From a virus: 20,284 nucleotides of DNA. Shown here in pieces: positions 1 through 8,054 of this stretch; the first letter of the stretch is position 1; each line of letters starts with the position of its first letter. Location: the IMG/VR virus record IMGVR_UViG_3300037042_001757, positions 1 to 20,284 of that record; one strand, given 5' to 3'. The notes below the pieces were generated by a model. The model was not told the DNA's origin. It searched no databases and saw only the letters and a program-made list of their open reading frames with translations. The translations under genes were made by a program, and so were the position numbers.

Positions 1-1
1 T

Positions 2-481
2 GGTATATTTTGGTCAATCGGAGAGAGGGAGCTTCTAAGAGGTTGGCATGCAGTGAGTTTTGCAGGAGCAGCCTCAGATCTTCCAGTCAGCGCCCAATAC
101 GCCATGAGGAACGAAGCCACCGGAAAACCCCAAGTCGGTAAGGAATTGTTCCACAACATGTCCAGCGAGCTATGCTTTGTCTCCCGCTATTTCTTAGAGT
201 GCGAACAGCTTAAAGGAATAACGCCGGATCTTGCTTGGGAAATGACCCAACGAAAGTATGTGAGAAGGACCCGAAAGATTATAATTGAGAGCAAGACCGA
301 CATGAAAAAGCGTATAGGAAAGTCCCCTGACTTGTTCGATTCGTTCTCTGTCGGGCTCTTTGTTGCCCGTAAGGTTTTCGGTGCTATGGCGGGATCTGAG
401 GCAATAGAAGAAAGGAAGCGCAAAAATAAACAAAGCTTTAAAGAGCTTAAACAACGCTTGACTTTGAGGGAGAATTGGTAG
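2..481 (+). CDS. terL: Terminase large subunit, C-terminal part (5' end outside window)
   Basis: This is the end of the DNA-packaging motor subunit that pumps phage DNA into proheads and cuts it. The frame is open from base 2 with no natural start, so the gene begins upstream. About 159 residues are visible. They correspond to the RNase H-like nuclease half: the stretch MKKRIGKSPDLFDSFSVGLF matches the conserved late nuclease segment of TerL proteins (K-R-G-SPD-x-xD), whose Asp is normally a metal ligand. A preceding segment, KGITPDLAWEMTQRKYV, fits the helix before it. The tail is basic and Lys/Gln-rich. A GTG at 50 and later codons could be mistaken for starts. The next gene is a homing endonuclease placed 21 bases downstream. 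The motif is seen directly; the family call follows from it. The ATPase domain is not in view. Confidence 0.85.
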   Translation, partial: GIFWSIGERELLRGWHAVSFAGAASDLPVSAQYAMRNEATGKPQVGKELFHNMSSELCFVSRYFLECEQLKGITPDLAWEMTQRKYVRRTRKIIIESKTDMKKRIGKSPDLFDSFSVGLFVARKVFGAMAGSEAIEERKRKNKQSFKELKQRLTLRENW

Positions 482-502
482 AATCTTCCATTGATTTTTT
501 CT

Positions 503-1009
503 ATGGCTTCACTACTGACCGATTTAAAGCAGGATCGACTTAAAAAAATTTTAGACTATGATCCAGAAACTGGCGTTTTTACGTGGAAAGTAAATCGCCG
601 TGGAAGTGCTCGCGCAGGAACAAAAGCCGGAACCCCAGATCCGGTTGGGTATCATCAAATTAAGGTTTTTGGTCGCAGGTATCAAGCGCATAGACTTGCT
701 TTTTTATTTATGACTGGAAAATTCCCACTTAGTGAGGTTGATCATGTAAACAGGGATAACACGGACAATTCTTGGAAAAACCTCAGACAAGCAACAAGGT
801 CTCAAAATCTTGCAAACACAAAAATAAACTGTAGAAACAAATCTGGATATCGGAATGTTTGCTGGGACAAAGGAGTTGGAAAATGGAGGGCAGACGGCAA
901 GGTTAACAACAAATCAAAATATCTTGGTCATTTTAATTCTGCAAAAGAGGCGGCGAAAGTTGCCGAAGTTTGGAAAAAAGAAACATTTGGACAATTTGCA
1001 GCAGCTTAA
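503..1009 (+). CDS. Free-standing HNH homing endonuclease with AP2-type DNA-binding domain
   Basis: A 168-residue protein of the phage HNH_3/AP2 type. Residues about 60-100 hold the HNH core: AHRLAFLFMTG, then EVDHVNRDNTDNSWKNLR, with His, Asp-His and the Asn-Asn pairs of a beta-beta-alpha metal nuclease. Residues about 110-160 match an AP2-like DNA-binding domain: SGYRNVCWDKGVGKWRA, then KYLGHFNSAKEAA. Such proteins nick DNA at a homing site and spread their own gene. I start at ATG 503; a TTG at 491 would add four residues. No Shine-Dalgarno is seen. The gene sits between terL and a tail gene and ends one base before the next ATG. It interrupts neither neighbour, so it looks like an intergenic homing insertion. 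One 60-base line inside it (781-840) is 21/60 G+C, well below the head and lysis genes. Confidence 0.9.
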   Translation: MASLLTDLKQDRLKKILDYDPETGVFTWKVNRRGSARAGTKAGTPDPVGYHQIKVFGRRYQAHRLAFLFMTGKFPLSEVDHVNRDNTDNSWKNLRQATRSQNLANTKINCRNKSGYRNVCWDKGVGKWRADGKVNNKSKYLGHFNSAKEAAKVAEVWKKETFGQFAAA

Positions 1010-1010
1010 T

Positions 1011-1397
1011 ATGTCTACAGTTCAACTTCCAATAGCACTTGCAGACATCTGTATATTCCAAGGAGCCACCTTTAGCCAGACTCTAATCTGGGAGGTTGGT
1101 AATCCCCCTGCTCCTGTTAACCTTACGGGTTACAGTGCAAAACTGCAAGTCCGTTCTTCTGCCAAGTCTAAAGCCGTTATCATAGAATTGTCTACAGATA
1201 ACTCTCGTATCTCTCTGGGAACGGGTGGAAATATGACTACAGGTGCCATTAATCTTTTCATCAGTGCTGCAAACACGGGAGAATTAAGTGTTTGCGAAGA
1301 GGTAAAAGCAGTTTATGATCTTGAGATGACATCTGGATATACGGTTAGCCGCATACTTCAGGGCAACGTTATTATCGTACCAGAGGTTACCAAATGA
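1011..1397 (+). CDS. Tail/baseplate attachment-domain protein (BppU N-terminal-like), copy 1
   Basis: A 128-residue beta-rich protein. The pattern DICIFQGATFSQTL, PVNLTGYSAKLQVRSS, YDLEM and a final LQGNVIIVPEVTK is the familiar phage layout QG-x-[TD]-F ... PVxLTGYxAxxxxR ... YDLxx ... GxVxVxxxVT, found at the N-terminus of baseplate upper proteins and in small tail proteins. It is expected to be a beta-sandwich that anchors fibres or appendages to the virion. The start is ATG 1011, one base after the HNH stop; an in-frame upstream ATG at 855 lies inside the HNH gene and is rejected. The stop overlaps the next gene in ATGA. The protein at 3653-4024 is a diverged paralogue, so the two copies bracket the fibre between them. 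Fold family is a good match; exact virion role is inferred. Confidence 0.65.
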   Translation: MSTVQLPIALADICIFQGATFSQTLIWEVGNPPAPVNLTGYSAKLQVRSSAKSKAVIIELSTDNSRISLGTGGNMTTGAINLFISAANTGELSVCEEVKAVYDLEMTSGYTVSRILQGNVIIVPEVTK

Positions 1398-1711
1398 GCA
1401 GAATTTGCATCCCAACCCCAGCTTCTACAGTTATCGGAGTAGGCACAACGCCAGCAACAACCCCGAATTCTAATGTATTCAGGGTTGATACAACCATTAC
1501 TTCCACAACTGGGGCCTCCAATTCACTGGCAGCTTTGGATACGGCAACTGATGTTTATCCAGTCGGGATATGCGTTTTTCTCCCAAGTCTTGCTACTCCA
1601 GCAACCTATCAGTTGGTAAGTGGAACAGATGCAGAAAATCTTCCCTTTATTGTTCGTCCAAACGATTTCAACGTATCCACTAATGCCAAGGTATGGAAAC
1701 AACGAATGTAA
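1394..1711 (+). CDS. Hypothetical tail-module protein (105 aa)
   Basis: A 105-residue Thr/Ala/Pro-rich protein that I do not recognise. It has no membrane segment or signal peptide, and its composition (many Thr, Val and Ser; few charged residues except near the end) suggests a small beta-structured virion protein. It starts in an ATGA overlap with the preceding attachment-domain gene; AGAGG lies about 8 bases before the ATG and may serve as a ribosome binding site. Its stop overlaps the next start in TAATG. The tight coupling on both sides implies co-translation with the fibre gene and a related job, for example adaptor or fibre-associated protein. This is inferred from position only. Confidence 0.6.
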   Translation: MSRICIPTPASTVIGVGTTPATTPNSNVFRVDTTITSTTGASNSLAALDTATDVYPVGICVFLPSLATPATYQLVSGTDAENLPFIVRPNDFNVSTNAKVWKQRM

Positions 1712-3639
1712 TGATGAAATCTATTCTAACAACCATAGCCTTTTTTGCCCTTGCTGTTTCTGGGTTGGCCCAAACCCGTAGCGTCATTGTTAATACAGGT
1801 GGGGTTGTCCAGAGTCCGACTAACTTTTGGAGTGCTGATGTAACCAATGCTCGTAGCGGTCTTGGTCTGGGAACGGCAGCAACCAACCCCGCATCCGCAT
1901 TCCAGCCTTCGTCTTCTGTATTAACTAATCTTGCCAACAACAATGGATCTTCTCTTACCAACATATCCGCTTCTGGAGTAGTTGGGATTTTGACTACCAA
2001 CGGTAACGGAGCGGGACTGACAAACTTAACTGCCGCCAATATCACGGGAACAGTCGCACTGGCCTCCAATGTCACAGGAATTGTCGCTTTGGCAAACGGC
2101 GGAACGGGTGGAACTAATGCCGCTACGGCCAGAGCAGGACTTGGCGCAACCACTGCTGGTTCAAGTATGTTTACATTGATTAATCCTAGTGCCATTAGGT
2201 TCCTTCGGCTTAATAACGATAATACAATGTCTGCTCTTTCTGACTCTGATTTCCGAACAGCCATTGGCTTGGGAACGGCTGCGACAAATCCCGCAACAGC
2301 ATTTCAGCCATCGTCTTTGGCTTTATCCAATTTGGCTTCTAGCAATGGTGGTGCATTAACAAACTTGACTGCGGCAAATATTACTGGGGCCGTTGCCATT
2401 ACCAATGGCGGAAGCGGAGCTACTACGGCTGGCGGGGCAAGGACGAACCTCGGAGGTACTGCGGTAGGCAATTCGGTTTTTACGGCGATCAACGCTGCGG
2501 CTGCGGCTACGGCTATTGGACTTGGCACAACGAGCGAAGTTACATTTTCAACTGTTTCTTCAACCTTTGTGGCAACTACAAGCGGACTAGATGGAACCGC
2601 CGTCGCGCCAACCGGAATTCAATTTAATGGCGTTGCCGCCGCCACCACCCGCACCAACCTCGGTCTCCCCCTTGCGGCATTGACCAATACCAACACATCA
2701 GGATTTAATACTTCGCTCTATGGTAGTGGTACTAACCCCGTATTGTACAACACCAACGGAGAGGTGGTAAGTCCGACTAACTTCTGGCAGGTAGCCCCGA
2801 TTGTAACGAGGTTTGTAGAATTTGACCCCTCTACCAACGCAACAACAAATATCGTAGCGGCCCGAAACCTACACATCCACAGTCTGGCAATATCCAGAAC
2901 AGGGGTAACTTCGACCATCGCCCTACCGACCACCAACTCATTCAATGGGGACATAGCTTTGGTTGTCCATGAAGGCCCGACATCCAGTGTGACACAGGTC
3001 AGGACACAGGGATCAACCAACAACTTGGTGACGATGAACCGCACCGAAGAAGCGGTAGAGTTTGTCTACTACAACAGTGTGTGGCAGTTCAACCACAACC
3101 GATCATTTGTTGAGCCCATCTACTTCTCTGGCACCAATGCAGCAGTCAATGCGGCGGCAAGCAGAACAAATTTGGGATTGGGGAATAGTTCATCTCCAGA
3201 ATTTGCATCATTGCTTCTTTCTGGTTTAGCAAACACAAATTCTGTAGATTATGCAGTTTTTGTTGATGATACTGGTTCATTTTATTCAACATATGTTGGA
3301 GCGGCCCGCACCAACCTCGGGCTGGGCGCAACCAATGATGTCACCTTTTCTACACTAACTCTTTCAAGTGATTTAACTTTGGGCAGCGGAGATAATATTG
3401 TTCTATCCACAACAAACGGAACAAAAATTGGAACAGCAACAAACCAGCTTCTTGGCTTTTATAATAAAACTCCTATTACACAACCATCTTCAACAGGGGT
3501 CACCACAAACGGATTCACCACTGGTAGTGTTTCCAACGTTCACGCAAATAGCACATTCACTGGAGGTATAGGCACCAACGCATATACGATTTCGGATGTT
3601 GTAGCGCATTTGAAATCTCTTGGGCTCCTAGCGCCTTAA
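1711..3639 (+). CDS. Repetitive tail fibre protein with N-terminal signal peptide
   Basis: A 642-residue, Asn/Thr/Ala/Gly-rich fibre. It is built from many copies of the phage fibre motif (R-T-N-L-G-L-G and variants such as RSGLGLG, RAGLGAT, TAIGLGT), often followed by AATNPAxAFQPSS or xxVTFSxL, plus GAGLTNLTAANITGTV segments. The end, TNAYTISDVVAHLKSLGLL, resembles the C-terminal trimerisation segment of many phage fibres. Residues 1-21 (MMKSILTTIAFFALAVSGLA, then QT) look like a classical Sec signal peptide with Lys, a hydrophobic core and an Ala-x-Ala-like site, unusual for a protein assembled in the cytoplasm. I start at ATG 1711 (TAATG overlap with the previous stop) rather than 1693, because it gives the clean signal peptide. 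The fibre role is likely; receptor and export are unknown. Base composition is uneven: 3190-3300 is visibly AT-rich, suggesting mosaic exchange. Confidence 0.8.
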   Translation: MMKSILTTIAFFALAVSGLAQTRSVIVNTGGVVQSPTNFWSADVTNARSGLGLGTAATNPASAFQPSSSVLTNLANNNGSSLTNISASGVVGILTTNGNGAGLTNLTAANITGTVALASNVTGIVALANGGTGGTNAATARAGLGATTAGSSMFTLINPSAIRFLRLNNDNTMSALSDSDFRTAIGLGTAATNPATAFQPSSLALSNLASSNGGALTNLTAANITGAVAITNGGSGATTAGGARTNLGGTAVGNSVFTAINAAAAATAIGLGTTSEVTFSTVSSTFVATTSGLDGTAVAPTGIQFNGVAAATTRTNLGLPLAALTNTNTSGFNTSLYGSGTNPVLYNTNGEVVSPTNFWQVAPIVTRFVEFDPSTNATTNIVAARNLHIHSLAISRTGVTSTIALPTTNSFNGDIALVVHEGPTSSVTQVRTQGSTNNLVTMNRTEEAVEFVYYNSVWQFNHNRSFVEPIYFSGTNAAVNAAASRTNLGLGNSSSPEFASLLLSGLANTNSVDYAVFVDDTGSFYSTYVGAARTNLGLGATNDVTFSTLTLSSDLTLGSGDNIVLSTTNGTKIGTATNQLLGFYNKTPITQPSSTGVTTNGFTTGSVSNVHANSTFTGGIGTNAYTISDVVAHLKSLGLLAP

Positions 3640-3652
3640 CCCCGCATTATAA

Positions 3653-4024
3653 ATGACCAATATCTGGAAACTACAAAGGGACATTGAGATTGTCCAAGGC
3701 AAAACTTGGGAAGCCAAGTTTCGTTATTTAAGCCTATGCAGCAATGGCCGCAAGCCAGTTGCAGTAAACCTTACCGGATATACCGCGAGAATGGTTGTGA
3801 GGGAGTGTGCGGAGGATTCGGCCTACTTGCTTAACCTCACCACAGAAAATGGAGGGATTGTTTTGGGTGGAGTTGCCGGAACCATTGATATCGACGCAAC
3901 CCCGACACAAACATCCAACCTCACCGCTGGAGACGGGGTCTACGAGATTGAGCTTTATGTCGGATCAGATGTGATTGGATTCGCCCAAGGCAATGTAAAA
4001 GTTTATCAAGAGATTGTCCGATAA
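3653..4024 (+). CDS. Tail/baseplate attachment-domain protein (BppU N-terminal-like), copy 2
   Basis: A 123-residue protein paralogous to the one at 1011-1397. Shared landmarks in order are DIEIVQGKTWEAKF, PVAVNLTGYTARMVVRE, NGGIVLGG, YEIELYV and AQGNVKVYQEIV. Between them comes the same acid/Thr-rich loop. The fold expected from this family is a beta-sandwich used to attach or decorate tail appendages. It follows the fibre by 13 bases and precedes the mini-ORF at 4026 by one base. No Shine-Dalgarno is visible; the leader is CCCCGCATTATAA. DNA identity with copy 1 is low, so the duplication is old or the copies were acquired separately. Paralogy is read directly from the residues; function is inferred from family. 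Confidence 0.65.
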   Translation: MTNIWKLQRDIEIVQGKTWEAKFRYLSLCSNGRKPVAVNLTGYTARMVVRECAEDSAYLLNLTTENGGIVLGGVAGTIDIDATPTQTSNLTAGDGVYEIELYVGSDVIGFAQGNVKVYQEIVR

Positions 4025-4025
4025 T

Positions 4026-4103
4026 ATGGCTGCTACAGAAATCATAGATGTTTACGAGAATCCGGTTAAAAGAATCGACGTAATCGTAACCCTATCGCAA
4101 TAA
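4026..4103 (+). CDS. Possible 25-residue microprotein between tail and head modules
   Basis: ATG 4026 opens a 25-residue frame (MAATEIIDVYENP, then KRIDVIVTLSQ) that starts one base after the stop of the attachment-domain gene and ends 9 bases before the portal start. Its stop lies inside the TAATCCCGAAA element. Alternating hydrophobic and charged residues suggest two short beta strands, like the short N-terminal cap seen on some phage collagen-like or fibre proteins, so it could be a real peptide or a remnant of one. The tight packing with both neighbours is the main support. Confidence 0.4.
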   Translation: MAATEIIDVYENPVKRIDVIVTLSQ

Positions 4104-4111
4104 TCCCGAAA
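4102..4111 (+). promoter_or_regulatory. AATCCCGAAA element before the portal gene
   Basis: One of four perfect intergenic copies of AATCCCGAAA (others at 8212, 9589 and 11934). Here it ends one base before the portal ATG and overlaps the TAA stop of the mini-ORF, in the place where a ribosome binding site would lie. Function is unknown. Confidence 0.4.
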
Positions 4112-4112
4112 T

Positions 4113-6392
4113 ATGCACTCAAACGAAGGCAATGCAGAACTAGAGAATCTTCCAGAAAAAGGAGGTGCGCCAAAAAAGCGCATCAAATCATCTGACAACT
4201 TGGTTGCCATAAGCGATAAGTACATAGAGCAGGATGAAGAGGCTTCTTGGTTGCGGTCTCGGGCACAGGCACTGGTCAATGGAGAGGCTCCCTACGATTC
4301 CGAAGAACTGAAAAACAAGGGACTGACCCATGTGGTCAATAGCAACTTTGGCGAAGCCAGTGCCATTATGGAGGCCGCTCTTGCTCCCTACATTGAACTT
4401 CAGAACGGGGTTCCCCGTGTGGCCAACGTCATCTTGGACTCTTACGAGGGGGAATACAGCGAAGACTCCGAAGTCATCTCTGAGGAGTTTGACTGGATGC
4501 TTAAAGAATGGAGCGACTTTCCCTACAACATGCAGCTTCTCTCTCGGGAGTTTGTCGGTGATGGGGTCGGGATTGCCATGTGGCCTGATGAGCGGAGTGT
4601 CTTCTGGGAGCCCTGTGGACTCAAGGACTTCAAGGTGGCCCGTGATACCAAGGTATCTGACAACGCCATTGAGGTGGCTGTAGTCACCCGTAACATGAGT
4701 GTGAGCGAGCTTTACAACTACATCCGAAATCCCGAAATAGCCAAGAAGCTAGGGTGGAATATCAACAGCGTAAAGCAGGCTATCTGGAAGGCTTCGACCA
4801 AGTCCGACCAGTGGAAGAACTACACCAACCACTGGGAAGACTTTGAGCGGGAGATCAAGGAGAACGACCTCTACCAAGGAGAGAGTGCCTACCACAGAAC
4901 CCAGTTAATCTACGGCTACAACCGCGAGTTTGACGGCAAGTTCACCCAGCTTATCGCCTCCAAGGATAGTTCCGATTTCCTCTATGAGCGTTACAGCAAG
5001 TACAACAACGTCAACCAGTGCTTTGTCATCTTTACCTATGGGGTGGGTCAGGGAACCTTTCACACGATTCGGGGTCTGAAGCAGAAGATCTACAACCCGA
5101 TTCAGGTCAGCAACCGGATTCTCTGCCAAGCAGCACAAGCTGCCGTTACCTCTGGTCTAATCCAGCTTCAGGGCGATGCCGAAGCGATCCAAGATTTCCA
5201 ATACATTGAGGTCGGTCCCTACACCTTCATCCCAAGTGGGCTAACCCCGATCCAACTTCAACCTCCCTCCATCGCGACCCAAGGTCTTCCGGTTTACAAC
5301 CTGATGAGCCAAACCCTCCAGAACAACACTGGAAGCTACCGCTCACGGCAAACAAATCCCGACAACCAAGCAAGGTCGGCTACAGAGGTAGTCCAGCAGG
5401 CCCGTCAAGAATCCACCCTGAACGCCGCAGCATTGGAACTCTTTTATACCCCCTACAATAAACTCCTGACCGAACAGTACCGCAGGGCGGTTAACCCCAA
5501 CCTGACAGCAGCAGACAAGGGAGGGGCCTTGGCCCTTGAGTTCCGCCGCCGTTGTGCTCGTCGAGGGGTCAGCATTGAGCGTATGCGTAGCTTCCTTAAG
5601 GTTACCGCCATGAGGGCCATGGGTGACGGGAGTCCGGTAATGACTGAGATGGCCTCCAAGCAACTCATGGAGCTATATTCCCTGATGGACGAGAAGGGTA
5701 AAGAGAACGTCCTTCGTGCAGTTGTTGCTGGTATACCGGGAGTTGGCTACCAAAAAGTTAACATGTTTGTGCCTGAAGGCGAACCCCGCAAGATCATTGA
5801 CTTCGACATTGCCAACCTTGAGAACGGCAACCTCCGTCAGGGCATCCAGCAGTTGGTCCACGATAGCCAGAACCATGCTGTGCATATTGAGGCCCACATC
5901 CCAATGATTGCTGAAATCATTGAGGCCCATCGTCAGCAGCAGATGGCCGACGAACAGGCCATGGCAATCTTGCGTCCTGCTTCAGACCATGTGACCGAAC
6001 ATCTGGTCATGTTCTCCAACAACAGCTTTAGGCAGCAGGAGATCCGCGAACTCCGCCGCCAACTTCAGAACCTCACGGCCTACATCGATGAGCTTGAGCA
6101 GCAGGTGATCAACAGGGCCATGGCCGAACAAACCCAGATGCAGGAGGCCGCGATGGCCCCGCAACAAGGTGAACAGCCCCAGATCGATCCCAAAATGGAA
6201 ATGGAAATGCAAAAAGCACAGCTTAAACTTGCAGAGATGCAGGAGAAGCGGATGATGAACCAAGAAACCCATCAACAGAAGATGGAAACAATCCGGCAAC
6301 AAATGGCTCTCAATGACCTAAAGACCCGTAGTTCTATTCTGGAGAAAACGGCAAGGCCAGCAGGCAGACCCCCTCTGGCAGCGGGAATCTAA
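4113..6392 (+). CDS. Portal protein (P22-like, long form)
   Basis: A 759-residue head-tail connector subunit. Portals form a 12-mer ring at one prohead vertex, through which terminase loads DNA and onto which the tail docks. The length suits P22-like portals (about 700 or more residues). The N-terminal 30 residues are polar and basic. Residues about 60-300 hold the alpha/beta wing-like region with FVGDGVGIAMWPD and SVFWEPCGLKDFKVARD. The middle includes IYNPIQVSNRILCQAAQAA and RSATEVVQQARQESTLNAAA, typical of portal stem/clip helices. The last 130 residues (from about 630) are Gln/Met/Glu-rich heptad-like helices that could form the barrel inside the capsid. It is followed by scaffold and capsid genes, which is the usual head-module order. 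The start is ATG 4113, with no Shine-Dalgarno. Confidence 0.85.
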   Translation: MHSNEGNAELENLPEKGGAPKKRIKSSDNLVAISDKYIEQDEEASWLRSRAQALVNGEAPYDSEELKNKGLTHVVNSNFGEASAIMEAALAPYIELQNGVPRVANVILDSYEGEYSEDSEVISEEFDWMLKEWSDFPYNMQLLSREFVGDGVGIAMWPDERSVFWEPCGLKDFKVARDTKVSDNAIEVAVVTRNMSVSELYNYIRNPEIAKKLGWNINSVKQAIWKASTKSDQWKNYTNHWEDFEREIKENDLYQGESAYHRTQLIYGYNREFDGKFTQLIASKDSSDFLYERYSKYNNVNQCFVIFTYGVGQGTFHTIRGLKQKIYNPIQVSNRILCQAAQAAVTSGLIQLQGDAEAIQDFQYIEVGPYTFIPSGLTPIQLQPPSIATQGLPVYNLMSQTLQNNTGSYRSRQTNPDNQARSATEVVQQARQESTLNAAALELFYTPYNKLLTEQYRRAVNPNLTAADKGGALALEFRRRCARRGVSIERMRSFLKVTAMRAMGDGSPVMTEMASKQLMELYSLMDEKGKENVLRAVVAGIPGVGYQKVNMFVPEGEPRKIIDFDIANLENGNLRQGIQQLVHDSQNHAVHIEAHIPMIAEIIEAHRQQQMADEQAMAILRPASDHVTEHLVMFSNNSFRQQEIRELRRQLQNLTAYIDELEQQVINRAMAEQTQMQEAAMAPQQGEQPQIDPKMEMEMQKAQLKLAEMQEKRMMNQETHQQKMETIRQQMALNDLKTRSSILEKTARPAGRPPLAAGI

Positions 6393-6401
6393 TTTTTCCT
6401 A

Positions 6402-6429
6402 TTGACTAGTTGGTATAACCTTATAGGTT
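6402..6429 (+). promoter_or_regulatory. Candidate sigma70-type promoter before the 94-aa head gene
   Basis: TTGACT (6402-6407) and TAGGTT (6424-6429) are separated by 16 bases in the gap after the portal gene. The same CTATTGAC start occurs before the capsid gene at 8052. A small inverted repeat, AACCT-TAT-AGGTT (6417-6429), overlaps the -10 position and could be an operator or chance. The -10 match is weak. Confidence 0.3.
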
Positions 6430-6441
6430 GAATTATATCTA

Positions 6442-6726
6442 ATGGATTGGACAGATCAAGATGCCCGTTTTTGGGCCAAGACTTGGGAAGACCCCACCAT
6501 GGTAAAGGGCCTCAAGTTTATCGCAAAGAAGGTACGCCCACGGCGTAGTGCTGGTCCTGTGGCCCAAGGCTTTGATCTGTCTCCGGTATTTATCAAGAGT
6601 GCGGGATTCTATGAAGGAAGCCAAGAAGTGGTTGACCTTATAGAAACCCTTGGTAAGGGTAAGTTTGAAACTAGACCCAAGGTGGACATCCCAGAAGCTT
6701 TCTCTTACATAAACAAAGAACAATAA
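6442..6726 (+). CDS. Hypothetical small head-module protein (94 aa)
   Basis: A 94-residue soluble protein between portal and scaffold, not recognised. It begins MDWTDQDARFWAKTWEDP, has a basic centre (KFIAKKVRPRRS) and a C-terminal half ending PKVDIPEAFSYINKEQ. There is no membrane segment, Cys pair or nuclease motif. Small genes in this position of podovirus-like head modules are often minor head proteins or assembly factors, but nothing in the sequence fixes the role. The leader is AT-rich without a Shine-Dalgarno, and the gene ends 14 bases before the scaffold start, so the two are probably transcribed together. Confidence 0.6.
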   Translation: MDWTDQDARFWAKTWEDPTMVKGLKFIAKKVRPRRSAGPVAQGFDLSPVFIKSAGFYEGSQEVVDLIETLGKGKFETRPKVDIPEAFSYINKEQ

Positions 6727-6740
6727 AATAACTATATACT

Positions 6741-8045
6741 ATGTCCGAAATCCTCAATAGCGCCCTCACTGGTGAAGCAGACTTCGCTGGAACAATCTTC
6801 AATACTCCCGCTCCCGAAGCCGTGCCAGTAGCAGAGATTGCTCCTGTTGAAACTCCCGAAGTAAAGGAGGAGGCCCCCGCAACCCCGAAAGAAAAAGCGC
6901 CAGAGCCAAAAACGGAAAAGAAGAGCAAGGCAACCAAAGAGGAAACTTCCAAGGCTGTAGAGGAGATTACGAAGAAATCTTCGACAGAGAAACAGACAGA
7001 GACCCCGAAGGCTGAAGATTCCAGCGAGGATAGCGACCTTCCGGTCAACCCCCATTTTCAAGACAAGCCAGTAGCGGACAAGCCCGAAGGCGATGACTCC
7101 GAAAAAGGGATCCAGTCTTGGAAAGAGATTAAGAGCGAAATGAAGAAGGCCCGTGAAGAACGGGACCGGATCAAGGCCGAACTAGAGGCGACCAAGGAGC
7201 AGGTTGGCAAGTACGAGGGAGAGACTGTCAAGACCCTCCAAGAAGAGCTTGAGAACTACAAGACTCGCATGGCAGAGCTTAATCGCGAGCTAAAGACCGC
7301 CAACTTTGAACGCTCCCCCGAATACATTGAGACCATCAAGAAGCCCGTAATGACCCTTCAGGGAGACCTCAAGTCCATTGCAGAGGCCAATGATGCTGAC
7401 TTTTCCAAACTCTGGCAGGCCATTACAGAGCCCGATGTCCGTAAACGCACTGACTCCCTAGAAGATCTGACCGGAGACTTCAAGCGCATGGAGCAGATGT
7501 CCATTGTAAAAATGGCCGACAAGTACCATGAGTTGGCCCAATACCATGAGCGGTTCCAGCGTGAGGCGGAGTCCCTTTCTGAGGCCGAAAATGCCCGTAA
7601 GGCCCAATCGGAGCAGGAGTTTATTGAGAATGATCTGCGACTCCAAAAAGCTTTTACGGCCAAAACTTGGACCAACCTTGAAGACCGCTACAACTTCCTT
7701 CAAGAGATTGAGGGTAATGACGAGTGGAATGGTCAGCTTCGCGGGGCCAAGAAAACGGCAGCAGAGATTAACTTAGATCGACTGAGTGTAGAAGACCGCA
7801 GCGCCATTCTGTCTCGGGCAGCGGTGGTTCCGTTCCTTGAGAGCGCGATCAACCACTATAGCACCCAGCTAAAGAGTCAGGTCGAATCCCGAGACAAGAA
7901 GATCGCAGAACTAGAATCACAGGTTAAGTCATTTGTCGGAGCCACTCCTTCACTAGGAGGAACTTCAGAGGAAGCAAGCGATGACGAAGATACCAGTGAT
8001 AAGAGTATAACTAATTTTGGCGCATCTATTATGGGTCGGCGCTAA
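6741..8045 (+). CDS. Capsid scaffolding protein
   Basis: A 434-residue, highly charged protein between portal and capsid genes, the classic position for the internal scaffold that shapes the prohead and is then expelled. Residues about 35-135 are Lys/Glu/Pro/Thr-rich and probably disordered (repeated PKxEKKSK-like stretches). Residues about 130-190 form a long coiled coil (EMKKAREERDRIKAELEATK and following heptads). The middle and C-terminal parts are helical (VKMADKYHELAQYHERFQRE), and a Ser/Asp/Glu-rich segment precedes a short basic end, NFGASIMGRR, which could be the capsid-binding tip. No protease motif is seen. The call rests on composition, coiled coil and position rather than on a catalytic signature. 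The leader lacks a Shine-Dalgarno (AATAACTATATACTATG). Confidence 0.75.
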   Translation: MSEILNSALTGEADFAGTIFNTPAPEAVPVAEIAPVETPEVKEEAPATPKEKAPEPKTEKKSKATKEETSKAVEEITKKSSTEKQTETPKAEDSSEDSDLPVNPHFQDKPVADKPEGDDSEKGIQSWKEIKSEMKKAREERDRIKAELEATKEQVGKYEGETVKTLQEELENYKTRMAELNRELKTANFERSPEYIETIKKPVMTLQGDLKSIAEANDADFSKLWQAITEPDVRKRTDSLEDLTGDFKRMEQMSIVKMADKYHELAQYHERFQREAESLSEAENARKAQSEQEFIENDLRLQKAFTAKTWTNLEDRYNFLQEIEGNDEWNGQLRGAKKTAAEINLDRLSVEDRSAILSRAAVVPFLESAINHYSTQLKSQVESRDKKIAELESQVKSFVGATPSLGGTSEEASDDEDTSDKSITNFGASIMGRR

Positions 8046-8054
8046 AATTATCTA

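Noticed and set aside
1680-2264. Minus-strand open frame opposite the tail fibre
   Set aside because: Low-complexity Val/Ala/Pro translation caused by the repetitive fibre codons; no sign of its own start signals.
6414-6419. TATAAC as -10 box with TTGACT at 6402
   Set aside because: The spacing is only 6 bases; TAGGTT at 6424 is a better, though weak, partner.
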